Positions 1-9,518 of a stretch of DNA of 64,000 bases are shown piece after piece (the stretch's first letter is position 1; each line of letters opens with the position of its first letter). A model generated the notes under the pieces. It searched no databases, had not been told where the DNA came from, and worked only from the letters and a program-made list of their open reading frames with translations. The translations under genes and the position numbers were made by a program. This stretch comes from Labilibaculum sp. K2S (GTDB taxonomy: Bacteria > Bacteroidota > Bacteroidia > Bacteroidales > Marinifilaceae), in NCBI RefSeq assembly GCF_030372765.1, contig NZ_JAUCMW010000003.1:62001-126000 (forward strand), read 5' to 3'.

Positions 1-3000
1 TGCATTAACAACTACTTACACTGCATCTCAGGGATTATTGTTAATGATTCCTAACATGTATAAAATCGCTGGTGAGTTATTGCCATGTGTATTTCATATT
101 AGTGCCCGTGCTCTTGCAGCGCAGGCATTGAGTATTTTTGGTGATCACTCTGATGTATATTCTGCACGTCAGACAGGTTTCGCAATGTTGGCTTCAGGTT
201 CGGTTCAGGAAGTAATGGATCTTTCTGCTGTATCTCATCTAACTGCAATTAAATCAAGAGTTCCTTTCATGAACTTCTTCGACGGATTCCGTACATCTCA
301 CGAAATTCAGAAAATCGAAGCAGTTGATATGGAAGATATGAGAGATCTTGTTGACCAGGAAGCTCTTCAGGCTTTCCGTGATCGTGCTTTAAATCCAGAA
401 TCTCCTGTAACCAGAGGTACTGCTCAGAATCCTGATGTGTACTTCCAGTCTCGTGAAGCTGCAAACCCATTTTACAATGCCGTTCCGGATATCGTAGCTG
501 ATTACATGAAGGAAATGACCAAAATTACAGGAAGAGAATACAAGCCTTTCATGTATTATGGTGCTGCAGATGCTGAAAATATCATTATTGCAATGGGATC
601 TGTAAACGAAACCATTAAAGAAGCGGTCGACTATAAAATGGCAAACGGCGAAAAAGTTGGTCTTGTTTGTGTTCACCTTTATCGTCCATTTTCAGCTAAG
701 CATTTCTTAAGCATTATTCCTGAATCAGTAAAACGCATTTGTGTTCTTGATAGAACAAAAGAAACTGGTGCTAACGGAGAACCATTGTATCTTGATGTAA
801 GAGAAGTTTTCTACGGAAGAGAGAATGCTCCAATGGTGATTGGCGGACGTTATGGTTTAGGTTCAAAAGAGGTGACTCCATCTCAAATCGTTGCAGTTTA
901 CAAAAATCTTGCAATGAACGAGCCTAAAAATCAATTCACTTTAGGTATTGTTGATGATGTGACTTTCACTTCACTTCCAATGTTGCCGGAAGTTAAAATG
1001 AACTCTGAGTCTCTTTATGAAGCTAAATTCTATGGTCTAGGTTCTGATGGTACTGTAGGTGCTAACAAAAACTCAATTAAAATTATTGGTGGTTCAACTG
1101 ATAAATATTGTCAGGCTTACTTTGCTTACGATTCTAAAAAATCAGGTGGATTTACTGCTTCTCACCTTCGTTTTGGTGATGAACCAATCCGCTCAACATA
1201 CCTTGTAACTACTCCTGACTTCGTTGCATGCCACGTTCCAGCTTACGTATATCTTTATGATGTATTAAAAGGATTGAAAAAAGGTGGTTCTTTCTTGTTG
1301 AACTCAATTTATGATGCAAAAGAAACTGTTAAGAATCTTCCAAATCATATGAAAAAGTACTTGGCTGAGAATGAGATTAAATTCTACATTATCAACGGTA
1401 CTAAATTGGGTGAAGAGCTTGGTCTTGGTAATCGTACCAATACTATAATGCAAGCTGCATTCTTCAAAATCACTAATGTGATTCCTTTTGAAAAGGCTGC
1501 TGAAGAAATGAAGAAAGCAATTGTTAAGTCTTATGGCAACAAAGGTGAAAAAGTTGTAAACATGAACTTCTCGGCAGTTGATGCAGGAGGGGAAAATGTT
1601 GTTGAAGTTAACGTTTCTGCTGATTGGAAAAATTTACCTGAAGAGAAAGAAGCTGCAACTACAAATAATCGTCCTAAGTTTATCGCTGAGGTTTGTGATC
1701 CAATGAATGCTCAAAAAGGAGATGATCTTCCTGTTTCTGCATTTACTGGTCGTGAAGATGGTACTTTTCCTGCTGGAACAACTAAGTTTGAGAAACGTGG
1801 TGTTGCTTCTCATGTTCCTGAATGGAACGAAGAAACTTGTATCCAGTGTAACCAATGTGCTTACGTTTGTCCTCACGCTGCAATTCGTCCTTTTATTTTA
1901 ACGGAAGAAGAATTGGTGGCAGCTCCTGCTGGAACTGCTGTTAAGCCTGCTACAGGTAAAGAATTAAAAGGTTTACACTTTAGAATTCAAGTAGCTGTTG
2001 AAGATTGTACAGGTTGTGGTAACTGTGTTGATGTTTGTCCTGCTCCTAAGGCAAAAGCTTTAGAGTTGAAACCATTGGAGTCTCAAATGATTGAGAAGGA
2101 CAGATGGCATTATATGGATGAAAAAGTAGGGTATAAAGATTTGTTACCTAAAAATAATGTGAAAAACTCACAATTTGCTCAGCCATTATTCGAGTTCTCC
2201 GGAGCTTGTGCTGGTTGTGGTGAAACTCCATACATCAAATTAATTACTCAATTGTTTGGCGAGAGAATGATGGTGGCTAATGCTACTGGCTGTTCTTCTA
2301 TTTATGGTGGTTCTGCTCCTGCAACACCATATTGTAAAAACGATAAGAGCGGTAAAGGTCCAGCTTGGGCTAACTCATTATTCGAAGACAATGCTGAGTT
2401 TGGATTTGGTATGAACGAAGGTGTACGTAAAATGCGTAATCGTATTGAACTTCGTATGAAAGGTGCTATGGATGCCGTAAATGCTGATACAAAAGCAGCA
2501 TTTACTGAGTGGTTAGAGAATAAAAACAATGGTGAAGCTTCTATTACTGCTTCTGCTAAAGTTGAAGAAGCTCTTGCAAATGAAACTCATGAAGTTGCAA
2601 AAGAAATCCTAAATATTAAGAATTACTTAATCAAGAAATCTCAGTGGATTTTTGGTGGTGACGGTTGGGCTTATGACATCGGTTTTGGTGGATTGGATCA
2701 TGTATTGGCTTCTGGTGAAGATGTAAATGTTTTGGTAATGGATACTGAGATTTACTCGAATACTGGTGGACAGGCTTCTAAAGCAACTCCAGTTGGTGCT
2801 GTTGCTAAATTTGCTGCGGCAGGTAAGCGTATCAGAAAGAAAGACCTTGGTATGATAGCAATGTCTTACGGATATGTTTACGTAGCTCAGGTGGCTATGG
2901 GAGCAAACCAAGCTCAATACATGAAAGCTGTTAAAGAAGCTGAGGCTTATCCAGGACCTTCTTTGATTATCGCTTATTCACCTTGTATTTCTCATGGATT

Positions 3001-3301
3001 GAAAGCATCGATGGGTAAATCACAAGCAGAAGAGAAAAAAGCGGTTGAAGCAGGATACTGGCACTTGTATCGCAACAACCCAGCATTGGAAAATGAAGGT
3101 AAAAACCCATTTGTTCTTGATTCGAAAGAGCCGGTATGGGAAAATTTCCAAGGTTTCTTGTTAGGAGAAGTTCGTTATACTTCTTTGCAAAAATCATTCC
3201 CAGAGCAAGCTAAAGAATTGTTTGTTGCTGCTGAAGAAAATGCTAAGTGGAGATATAAGACATACAAGCGTCAAGCTGCTTTGGATTATAATGAAGAGTA
3301 A
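1..3301 (+). CDS. nifJ: Pyruvate:ferredoxin (flavodoxin) oxidoreductase, 5'-truncated by window edge
   Basis: Oxidises pyruvate with CoA to acetyl-CoA and CO2, passing electrons to ferredoxin or flavodoxin in the cytoplasm. The reading frame is open from base 2 with no start, so about 80-100 N-terminal residues lie upstream; about 1,100 of the usual 1,170-1,190 residues are present. Visible in order: the pyrimidine-binding domain, the gamma-type domain, a two-cluster ferredoxin domain (CIQCNQCAYVCPHAA and CTGCGNCVDVCP), a further cluster ligand region starting CAGCGETPY, and the TPP-binding segment GDGWAYDIGFGGLDH followed by NTGGQ. Single-chain homodimeric type. It is followed by a strong terminator, then a dihydroorotate-dehydrogenase-like gene and ppdK, making a pyruvate/PEP metabolic neighbourhood typical of anaerobic or facultative Bacteroidota. 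Confidence 0.97.
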   Translation, partial: ALTTTYTASQGLLLMIPNMYKIAGELLPCVFHISARALAAQALSIFGDHSDVYSARQTGFAMLASGSVQEVMDLSAVSHLTAIKSRVPFMNFFDGFRTSHEIQKIEAVDMEDMRDLVDQEALQAFRDRALNPESPVTRGTAQNPDVYFQSREAANPFYNAVPDIVADYMKEMTKITGREYKPFMYYGAADAENIIIAMGSVNETIKEAVDYKMANGEKVGLVCVHLYRPFSAKHFLSIIPESVKRICVLDRTKETGANGEPLYLDVREVFYGRENAPMVIGGRYGLGSKEVTPSQIVAVYKNLAMNEPKNQFTLGIVDDVTFTSLPMLPEVKMNSESLYEAKFYGLGSDGTVGANKNSIKIIGGSTDKYCQAYFAYDSKKSGGFTASHLRFGDEPIRSTYLVTTPDFVACHVPAYVYLYDVLKGLKKGGSFLLNSIYDAKETVKNLPNHMKKYLAENEIKFYIINGTKLGEELGLGNRTNTIMQAAFFKITNVIPFEKAAEEMKKAIVKSYGNKGEKVVNMNFSAVDAGGENVVEVNVSADWKNLPEEKEAATTNNRPKFIAEVCDPMNAQKGDDLPVSAFTGREDGTFPAGTTKFEKRGVASHVPEWNEETCIQCNQCAYVCPHAAIRPFILTEEELVAAPAGTAVKPATGKELKGLHFRIQVAVEDCTGCGNCVDVCPAPKAKALELKPLESQMIEKDRWHYMDEKVGYKDLLPKNNVKNSQFAQPLFEFSGACAGCGETPYIKLITQLFGERMMVANATGCSSIYGGSAPATPYCKNDKSGKGPAWANSLFEDNAEFGFGMNEGVRKMRNRIELRMKGAMDAVNADTKAAFTEWLENKNNGEASITASAKVEEALANETHEVAKEILNIKNYLIKKSQWIFGGDGWAYDIGFGGLDHVLASGEDVNVLVMDTEIYSNTGGQASKATPVGAVAKFAAAGKRIRKKDLGMIAMSYGYVYVAQVAMGANQAQYMKAVKEAEAYPGPSLIIAYSPCISHGLKASMGKSQAEEKKAVEAGYWHLYRNNPALENEGKNPFVLDSKEPVWENFQGFLLGEVRYTSLQKSFPEQAKELFVAAEENAKWRYKTYKRQAALDYNEE

Positions 3302-3323
3302 GCATTATTCTGAATATATAGTG

Positions 3324-3354
3324 AAGGGGTTCCAAATTGGAACCCCTTTTTTTT
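3324..3354 (+). terminator. Rho-independent terminator of nifJ
   Basis: A 10-bp perfect stem (3324-3333 with 3339-3348, AAGGGGTTCC) with a 5-base loop runs straight into a T tract. It lies 23 bases after the nifJ stop. Confidence 0.9.
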
Positions 3355-3666
3355 ATGCGTATTTGTAGGGCGCATGACAAATGGAAATATTTGCTTGATG
3401 AACTTATGCTACATAAAGAGAAGTGTAATGTTATCAGACTATAATTGGAACGATCCATCTGATATAATTTGTAGGGATTGAAATGGGAGGATAATAGGAG
3501 GGGAATTTTTTTAGTTGTATTTTTTATTAAAAATAAGACTCGCAAGTCCTTTATTTGCGGGCTTTTTGTGGTTTTGTGTTGATTTTATTAAATTTGATTT
3601 TTGGTTGAATATATCAAGTCCATTTATTAAATTTAGTAAGAACAGAAATTTAAAATCGAAAATCAT
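3355..3666. other. Intergenic stretch between nifJ and the next gene
   Basis: About 310 bases without a convincing gene. A weak stem (CGCAA near 3542 with TTGCG near 3556) followed by CTTTTT looks like a degenerate terminator. No good -7 box was found upstream of 3667. Confidence 0.4.
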
Positions 3667-4680
3667 ATGGCAAATTTAAACGTAGAATTCATGGGGTTGC
3701 ATCTTAAAAATCCCATAATTGTAGGAGCTTGTACCCTTTCAGCTAGCGTAGAAGGAGCTCAGGAATTGGAAAGAGCGGGAGCAGCAGCAATTGTTTACAA
3801 ATCTCTTTTCGAAGAGCAAATCCAAATGGAACGAGCGCAATTAGCCGACGAACTTGATGAGTATACAGATAGAAATGCAGAAATGACTTCCATTTTTCCT
3901 GCAATTGAGCATGCTGGTGCCAAGGCTCATATCATGAAATTGTCTGAAGTAAAGAATGCTGTTAGTATTCCTGTAATTGCCAGCTTAAATTGTATTTATG
4001 ATGTAACCTGGTTCGATTACGCCAAGCAATTGGAAGATGCCGGGGTGGATGCTTTGGAATTGAATTTTTATCAAATGCCTGGAGATGTTGATAAAACAGC
4101 AGCTCAATTGGAAGATGAAAAAGTGGAAATCGTTAAAACTCTTAAAAAGAGATTGTCGATTCCCTTTTGTATCAAACTAAGTCCATACTATACAAATACA
4201 TTAAATTTTGTGAATCGTTTAGATCAGGCTGGAGCTGCTGCTTTTGTGTTGTTTAATCGATTATTTCAACCGGAAATTGATATTCACGCTGAGCGTCATG
4301 TCACTAATTTTAATTTGAGCCATCAGGGGGATTATAAATTGGGATTGCGTTATGTTGGTTTGCTGTATAAGAAGATTGCCGGAGGATTGTGTGGTGCTAA
4401 TGGAATTTACACTTACGAAGATGTATTGCAAATGCTGTTGAGTGGTGCCGGTATTGTTCAGATGGTGAGTGCACTGTACAAAAATGACCCTTCATACATT
4501 GCACAGGTTCTTTCGGAACTGGAGCAGTGGATGGATAAAAAAGGATACAAAAGCATTGACGAATTCAGGGGTAAATTATCCGATAATGAATTAAAAGCTT
4601 CTGATATTTATTACAGAGCACAATATTTGGATTTTATTCTTCATCCTGAAGAAATAATTAATAAGTATCCAATGAGATAA
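3667..4680 (+). CDS. Dihydroorotate dehydrogenase-like protein (FMN TIM barrel)
   Basis: A 337-residue FMN-dependent TIM-barrel protein resembling the dihydroorotate dehydrogenase-like family that often accompanies pyruvate:ferredoxin oxidoreductase genes; its substrate is not established. Visible features are the N-terminal LKNPIIVGACTLS barrel start, IPVIASLNC, the substrate-side segment IPFCIKLSPYY and the C-terminal phosphate-binding region GLCGANGIYTYEDVLQMLL. The length is normal for the family. The ATG at 3667 begins directly with the conserved N-terminus. There are no pyrimidine genes next to it, so it should not be called pyrD. It lies between nifJ and ppdK on the same strand, but each has its own terminator, so it is probably a monocistronic transcript linked by function. 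Confidence 0.85.
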   Translation: MANLNVEFMGLHLKNPIIVGACTLSASVEGAQELERAGAAAIVYKSLFEEQIQMERAQLADELDEYTDRNAEMTSIFPAIEHAGAKAHIMKLSEVKNAVSIPVIASLNCIYDVTWFDYAKQLEDAGVDALELNFYQMPGDVDKTAAQLEDEKVEIVKTLKKRLSIPFCIKLSPYYTNTLNFVNRLDQAGAAAFVLFNRLFQPEIDIHAERHVTNFNLSHQGDYKLGLRYVGLLYKKIAGGLCGANGIYTYEDVLQMLLSGAGIVQMVSALYKNDPSYIAQVLSELEQWMDKKGYKSIDEFRGKLSDNELKASDIYYRAQYLDFILHPEEIINKYPMR

Positions 4681-4698
4681 AGGTTTGATAATTTGATG

Positions 4699-4728
4699 AA
4701 ACAGCCGATCTTTTGATCGGCTGTTTTT
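4699..4728 (+). terminator. Rho-independent terminator
   Basis: A 12-bp stem (AAACAGCCGATC, 4699-4710, with 4715-4726) and TTTT loop followed by T residues, 19 bases after the stop of the DHO-like gene. Confidence 0.9.
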
Positions 4729-4855
4729 ATGGAATAACCTTCCGGAAAAGAGAGTGTAAACATACTGCAAACGTTTGAAAAATAAAAGTCTAAATCATTT
4801 GGAAAAAGACAGTTAGATTGTCAGTCCTTTACTTCCTTTTTAAAAAAAAGAACAC

Positions 4856-4863
4856 TACTTTTG
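4856..4863 (+). promoter_or_regulatory. Bacteroidota -7 box for ppdK
   Basis: TACTTTTG matches the Bacteroidota consensus TAnnTTTG exactly. No clean TTTG -33 box was found at the usual 19-21-base spacing. It predicts transcription from about 4869-4871, giving a 5' leader of about 130 bases for ppdK. Confidence 0.65.
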
Positions 4864-4868
4864 TGTAC

Positions 4869-4907
4869 AATTTTCAAGGCGTATTATTGAATAATGTCTT
4901 GAAAATT
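4869..4907 (+). promoter_or_regulatory. Stem-loop at the predicted 5' end of the ppdK mRNA
   Basis: Perfect 10-bp arms AATTTTCAAG (4869-4878) and CTTGAAAATT (4898-4907) enclose a second short A/T stem (ATTAT/ATAAT). There is no T tract after it, so it is not a terminator. It begins within a few bases of the predicted transcription start and could protect the 5' end or regulate the long leader. Confidence 0.5.
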
Positions 4908-5000
4908 TATGTTTTTGAAGATTATAAGTTAATATATAATTGTTATTGAATGCTTTAATTTATTGCATGAAAATAACATTAAAACTAAAAAGCGATAATT

Positions 5001-7721
5001 ATGAGTACTAAGTACGTTTATACTTTTGGTGACGGTAAGGCCGAAGGTAAAGCAGACATGAAGAATTTGCTTGGAGGTAAGGGCGCTAACCTTGCTGAAA
5101 TGAACCTAATTGGTGTTCCTGTACCCGCAGGTTTCACTATCACTACTGAAGTTTGTACTGATTACAACAATCTTGGAAAAGATGCTGTTGTAGCAATGAT
5201 TAAAGAACAAGTTGAAGCTGCTGTGAAAGATACAGAAGTTGCAATGAACGCTAAATTCGATGCTAAAGATGGTTCGTTTCCATTGTTGGTATCAGTTCGT
5301 TCCGGTGCTCGTGCTTCTATGCCGGGTATGATGAACACTGTTCTAAATCTTGGTATGAATGATGATACCGTGAAAATTGTTGCTGAGAAATCGGGTAACG
5401 AAAAATTTGCTTACGATTCATATCGTCGTTTCATTCACATGTACGGTGATGTAGTTATGGGTGTTGAGGCTGAAGAAGGTCATCACAACCCATTCGAAGT
5501 AGTTTTGGATGAAGTAAAAGCCGCTAAAGGTTACAAAGTTGATACTGAATTAACTGTTGAAGACCTTAAAGGTCTTGTTGAAGGATATAAAGCTGTTATT
5601 CGTAAGCACGCTGGTGTTGATTTTCCAACAAATCCTTGGGATCAGCTTTGGGGTGCTGTTTGTGCTGTATTCGATTCCTGGAATACTGAAAGAGCTATTC
5701 TTTACCGTAAAATGGAAAATATTCCTTCTGAGTGGGGTACAGCTGTAAACGTACAGGCTATGGTATATGGTAACATGGGTGATACTTCTGCTACAGGAGT
5801 TTGTTTCTCTCGTGATGCTGCTACTGGTGAAGACCAATTCAATGGTGAGTATTTGATCAATGCACAGGGTGAAGATGTTGTGTCTGGTGTTCGTACTCCT
5901 CTTGAAATCACTAAAATTGGTTCATTGCGTTGGGCTGAGCGTAACGGTACTTCTGAAGAAGTTCGTCAAGCTGAATTCCTTTCTATGGAAGAAGCTATGC
6001 CTAAACTATATAATGAATTGAATACAATTCAGCAAAAATTAGAAGATCACTATTCAGATATGCAGGATATGGAGTTCACCATTCAGGATGGTAAACTTTG
6101 GATGTTGCAAACCCGTAATGGTAAGCGTACTGGAGCAGCTATGGTAAAAATGGCTGTTGATATGTTAGCTCAAGGTATGATTGATGAGAAAACTGCAATT
6201 TTACGTCAGGAGCCTAACAAATTGGATGAATTACTTCACCCTGTATTTGAGCAATCAGCTATTGATGCTGCAAAAGAACTTTCTAAAGGTCTTCCAGCTT
6301 CTCCAGGTGCTGCTACTGGTCAAATCGTATTCTCTGCTGAAGTTGCTGAAGAGTGGGCTGCAGCAGGTAAAAAAGTAATTTTAGTACGTCGCGAAACTTC
6401 TCCAGAAGATTTGAAAGGTATGTACGCTGCTGAAGGTATTTTGACTGAACGTGGTGGTATGACTTCTCACGCTGCTGTTGTTGCTCGTGGTATGGGTAAA
6501 TGTTGTATTTCTTCTGCTGCTGGTGTTTTGGTAACAGGAAAATCAATGACAATCAATGGTGTTGCATTTAAAGAAGGTGATTTTATCTCATTGAACGGTA
6601 CTACAGGTAAAGTTTACGAAGGTAAAGTTGCTACCATCACTCCTTCATTAGATGGTGATTTTGGTAAATTGATGGAAGTTGCAGAGAACAACACTCGTAT
6701 GTACGTTCGTACTAACGCTGATACTCCTGCTGATGCTAAAGCAGCTCGTGAATTCGGAGCTAAAGGTATTGGACTTTGTCGTACAGAGCACATGTTCTTC
6801 GAAGGCGATAAGATCTGGAAAATGCGTGAGATGATTCTTGCTGAAAATGTGGAAGGAAGAAAAGCTGCTTTGGCTAAATTACTTCCTGTTCAACGTGAAG
6901 ATTTCTCTGGAATTTTGGAAGCTATGGACGGTTTTGGTGTAACTATCCGTTTACTGGATCCACCATTGCACGAGTTTACTCCTAACGATGAAGCTTCTCA
7001 AATCGAAATGGCTGAAAAATTAGGTATCGATGTATCTATCGTAAAAGCAAAAGTTGAGTCTTTACACGAATTCAACCCAATGTTAGGTCACAGAGGTTGT
7101 CGTTTAGGAAATACTTATCCTGAAATCACAGAAATGCAGGCTCGTGCTATTATCGAAGCTGCTTGTGATTTGAAAGCTAAAGGATGTAACCCTAAGCCTG
7201 AGATTATGGTTCCATTAATTGGAACTTTAAAAGAATTCCAAATGCAGGAAGCAATCATCAGAGAAACTGCTGCTGCTGTTTTCGCTGAGAAAGGTGTGAA
7301 AGTGGATTTCTTAGTAGGTACTATGATTGAGATTCCTCGTGCTGCTCTTACTGCCGATGCAATTGCTGAATATGCTGAATTCTTCTCTTTCGGAACCAAT
7401 GACCTGACTCAAATGGGATTCGGTTATTCTCGTGATGATGCTGGTAAATTCTTACCTATCTATATTGAAAAAGGAATCTTGAAAAATGATCCTTTCCAAG
7501 TATTAGATCAAGAAGGTATCGGACAATTGGTACGTATGGGTTGTGAAAAAGGAAAATCTACTCGTCCTGATATCAAATTAGGTATTTGTGGTGAGCATGG
7601 TGGTGAGCCATCTTCAGTTGAGTTCTGTAACTCAGTAGGTATGGATTACGTTTCTTGTTCTCCTTTCCGTGTGCCTATTGCACGTTTAGCAGCAGCTCAA
7701 GCAAACTTGAAGCAAAACTAA
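5001..7721 (+). CDS. ppdK: Pyruvate, phosphate dikinase
   Basis: Interconverts pyruvate, ATP and phosphate with PEP, AMP and pyrophosphate in the cytoplasm. At 906 residues it is close to the normal family length. Domain order is intact: N-terminal ATP-grasp nucleotide-binding domain (KNLLGGKGANLAEM near residue 21), the phosphohistidine swivel domain with GGMTSHAAVVARG (catalytic His about residue 490), and the C-terminal PEP/pyruvate TIM barrel with GTMIEIPRAAL, FFSFGTNDLTQM and LGICGEHGG. With nifJ nearby it fits PEP-pyruvate-acetyl-CoA interconversion. It has its own -7 box, a structured 130-base leader and a strong terminator, so it is probably a single-gene unit. Its A/G-rich, T-ending codon use, like that of nifJ, suggests high expression. 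Confidence 0.98.
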   Translation: MSTKYVYTFGDGKAEGKADMKNLLGGKGANLAEMNLIGVPVPAGFTITTEVCTDYNNLGKDAVVAMIKEQVEAAVKDTEVAMNAKFDAKDGSFPLLVSVRSGARASMPGMMNTVLNLGMNDDTVKIVAEKSGNEKFAYDSYRRFIHMYGDVVMGVEAEEGHHNPFEVVLDEVKAAKGYKVDTELTVEDLKGLVEGYKAVIRKHAGVDFPTNPWDQLWGAVCAVFDSWNTERAILYRKMENIPSEWGTAVNVQAMVYGNMGDTSATGVCFSRDAATGEDQFNGEYLINAQGEDVVSGVRTPLEITKIGSLRWAERNGTSEEVRQAEFLSMEEAMPKLYNELNTIQQKLEDHYSDMQDMEFTIQDGKLWMLQTRNGKRTGAAMVKMAVDMLAQGMIDEKTAILRQEPNKLDELLHPVFEQSAIDAAKELSKGLPASPGAATGQIVFSAEVAEEWAAAGKKVILVRRETSPEDLKGMYAAEGILTERGGMTSHAAVVARGMGKCCISSAAGVLVTGKSMTINGVAFKEGDFISLNGTTGKVYEGKVATITPSLDGDFGKLMEVAENNTRMYVRTNADTPADAKAAREFGAKGIGLCRTEHMFFEGDKIWKMREMILAENVEGRKAALAKLLPVQREDFSGILEAMDGFGVTIRLLDPPLHEFTPNDEASQIEMAEKLGIDVSIVKAKVESLHEFNPMLGHRGCRLGNTYPEITEMQARAIIEAACDLKAKGCNPKPEIMVPLIGTLKEFQMQEAIIRETAAAVFAEKGVKVDFLVGTMIEIPRAALTADAIAEYAEFFSFGTNDLTQMGFGYSRDDAGKFLPIYIEKGILKNDPFQVLDQEGIGQLVRMGCEKGKSTRPDIKLGICGEHGGEPSSVEFCNSVGMDYVSCSPFRVPIARLAAAQANLKQN

Positions 7722-7745
7722 GAGAATTATATTCTCAATATATAG

Positions 7746-7772
7746 AAGGCTGTCCCGAGGGACAGCCTTTCG
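7746..7772 (+). terminator. Rho-independent terminator of ppdK
   Basis: Stem AAGGCTGTCC (7746-7755) with GGACAGCCTT (7760-7769) and a CGAG tetraloop, followed by a short T-rich tract, 24 bases after the stop. Confidence 0.9.
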
Positions 7773-7930
7773 TGTTTTAGTAATTCTTATAATGTTGATT
7801 TATTTACAAGCCAAGTCAGTCATGCTCTGACTATAACAAGTCGCCCTTGTCAACCTATGACTTGATTCTGAAAGAACTGTTTTATAAGTTTGATGTTGAT
7901 TGGGTATTAGTAAACAAAATGCTAAAGTTC

Positions 7931-7971
7931 ATTCATAAAAAGTAAAGCTTGCTTCGAATGGAGCAAGCTTT
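7931..7971 (-). terminator. Terminator of the LVIVD lipoprotein gene
   Basis: Stem AAAGCTTGCT (7944-7953) with AGCAAGCTTT (7962-7971), 8-base loop. On the minus strand it is followed by a T-rich run (complement of 7931-7943). It lies 22 bases beyond the stop of the minus-strand gene. Confidence 0.75.
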
Positions 7972-7993
7972 GTTGTTTGTTGAAATTAATAGT

Positions 7994-9277
7994 TTAATCT
8001 TCCTGTGCAGGAATTGCAATCGAACTAAGTAATTGAATGTTATTGATATCCGAGTAATCGTATTGATACAAGCCTTCAGGAGATATTAATACTAAAATCG
8101 AACCCAAAGGAATAACGTCATAAGGAGTCATGTCAGAGTACACTTTCACTAAATTAGAACCTAAGTTTAAGGGATCCGAGGCATCGTAAATCTTCAATCC
8201 GGCAGTTCCATCACAAACAAACAGTACGTCATCATCAATTCCCAATCCGTATGGATTTTCCATGCTGTATGATTTTAATAATGTTGGAGTTGTTATATTA
8301 CTTAAGTCGACAACGTCAAGTTGGCTGGTATTTTGTCCGCAAAAATTACCTGCACGAAGTGTGATGTATGCCAAATCATTGTGCACCACTACTGGGTCGC
8401 AACTCATAAAATGAGAATATTGAGAAACGAATTGGGGGGAAAAAGGGTTTGTGATATCGAAAATATACATTCCATTTCTTGCTCCAATAAATAGATTGTT
8501 TTCGTAAACAAATAAGGTTTCCATTCCCCAACCTACATTTAATTGCCCATTTTTTGATATTTGATCCGGATTGGAGATATCAAACAATCGAAGTGATGAA
8601 TTGGAGTCAAGCGTATAAAGAGTGTTCGAATTTATCATGAATTTAGCCATAGAGCCGGCTTTTCCTGTTCCACCACCGGTAGCTTTAACACCTGTAGAGT
8701 TTGATGCTTCTGAAAACATGACATCATCATAGTAAGGATAGTATTTAGGCTCCTTGTATTTTTCACTAATTCTTTTCACTTTCCAGCCAACGACTACACC
8801 TTTTTCGGGATCGATTTGCCCAATTTGGTAATTATTATCCGTTGGAGGCAGAGAAAATGGGAAAATATCGGCGAATCGTTTTTCTATGGAAATGGTATTG
8901 ATATCGCTGATATCTATTGCTATTAAATCAGTGTAGGAGTCAGCATAAAGAATATCATCTTTTATAGCCATGTCGATGTTTCCGGGAATAGAAATGAATT
9001 TTGAGTTGATTGGTTTTGTAGGATCTGAATTGTCTATGACATGTATTCCTACGAATTTTTCGTTTACAAAAATATAGTTCTGATAAAAATATATTTTTCC
9101 GGTAACCAACATTTCCTTGGCACTTTCTGTTTTAACAGCATTCTTAAATTCCTCAGTTGGCATATAAACCGGTTCATTTATTGTGTATTCATGCTCTAAT
9201 TTATCTTCGCAAGACCAAATTCCTGCACATAATAAAATAAGCACGGATAGGAAGGTGAAATGTTTTATAGTTTTCAT
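7994..9277 (-). CDS. LVIVD-repeat beta-propeller lipoprotein
   Basis: A 427-residue exported lipoprotein. The N-terminus is a signal peptide ending IWSC (lipid Cys about residue 23). The body contains repeated segments of the LVIVD type, such as LRLFDISNPDQI, MYIFDITNPFSP, LDVVDLSNITTP and LKIYDASDPLNL, spaced roughly 45 residues apart, which predicts a beta-propeller in the periplasm or at the cell surface. Its ligand or partner is unknown. It stands alone, convergent with ppdK. Exactly 23 bases upstream of its ATG ends a 74-base element that also precedes an unrelated gene at 49421, suggesting shared regulation. Confidence 0.85.
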   Translation of the reverse strand: MKTIKHFTFLSVLILLCAGIWSCEDKLEHEYTINEPVYMPTEEFKNAVKTESAKEMLVTGKIYFYQNYIFVNEKFVGIHVIDNSDPTKPINSKFISIPGNIDMAIKDDILYADSYTDLIAIDISDINTISIEKRFADIFPFSLPPTDNNYQIGQIDPEKGVVVGWKVKRISEKYKEPKYYPYYDDVMFSEASNSTGVKATGGGTGKAGSMAKFMINSNTLYTLDSNSSLRLFDISNPDQISKNGQLNVGWGMETLFVYENNLFIGARNGMYIFDITNPFSPQFVSQYSHFMSCDPVVVHNDLAYITLRAGNFCGQNTSQLDVVDLSNITTPTLLKSYSMENPYGLGIDDDVLFVCDGTAGLKIYDASDPLNLGSNLVKVYSDMTPYDVIPLGSILVLISPEGLYQYDYSDINNIQLLSSIAIPAQED

Positions 9278-9300
9278 ATGATTATAATTTGTTTTTGATT

Positions 9301-9373
9301 TGCCATATGGAACTTACCATGCTGGAATAATCATCCCCTGTGTGTCAAAATCACTTTGGCAAGGACGTTTCAT
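9301..9373 (-). repeat. Interspersed 74-base leader element, copy L1
   Basis: Read on the minus strand it runs from ATGAAACGTCC through ATTTTGACACA to CATGGTAAGTTC and CATATGGCA. It aligns with 49324-49397 (plus strand) with 9 mismatches and one single-base indel by hand count, including an uninterrupted 29-base identity at plus positions 9310-9338. A small hairpin ATGG-TAAGTT-CCAT is present, and in the other copy one pair becomes a G-T wobble. Its downstream edge is 23 bases from the start codon of the LVIVD lipoprotein, the same distance as in the other copy. The spacer is not conserved. Confidence 0.8.
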
Positions 9374-9518
9374 GTGTATTTATTTAAAACCGATTTAATG
9401 GTTTGTTTTATTTCATGATGCAAATAGATTCATAGGGTTGCGTTCTTCTATTTCATTTTTATTGTTTTATTCAACGCAACCATTACCATGATGCATCATC
9501 AATAAGAAAAACAAAACC

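Noticed and set aside
3667..4680. Calling the DHO-like gene pyrD
   Set aside because: No other pyrimidine genes are adjacent and it lies between nifJ and ppdK, where the dihydroorotate-dehydrogenase-like family of unknown substrate is common.
9301..9373. IS end or MITE interpretation of the 74-base repeat
   Set aside because: No terminal inverted repeats or target-site duplications are visible, and the fixed 23-base distance to start codons in both copies argues for regulation.
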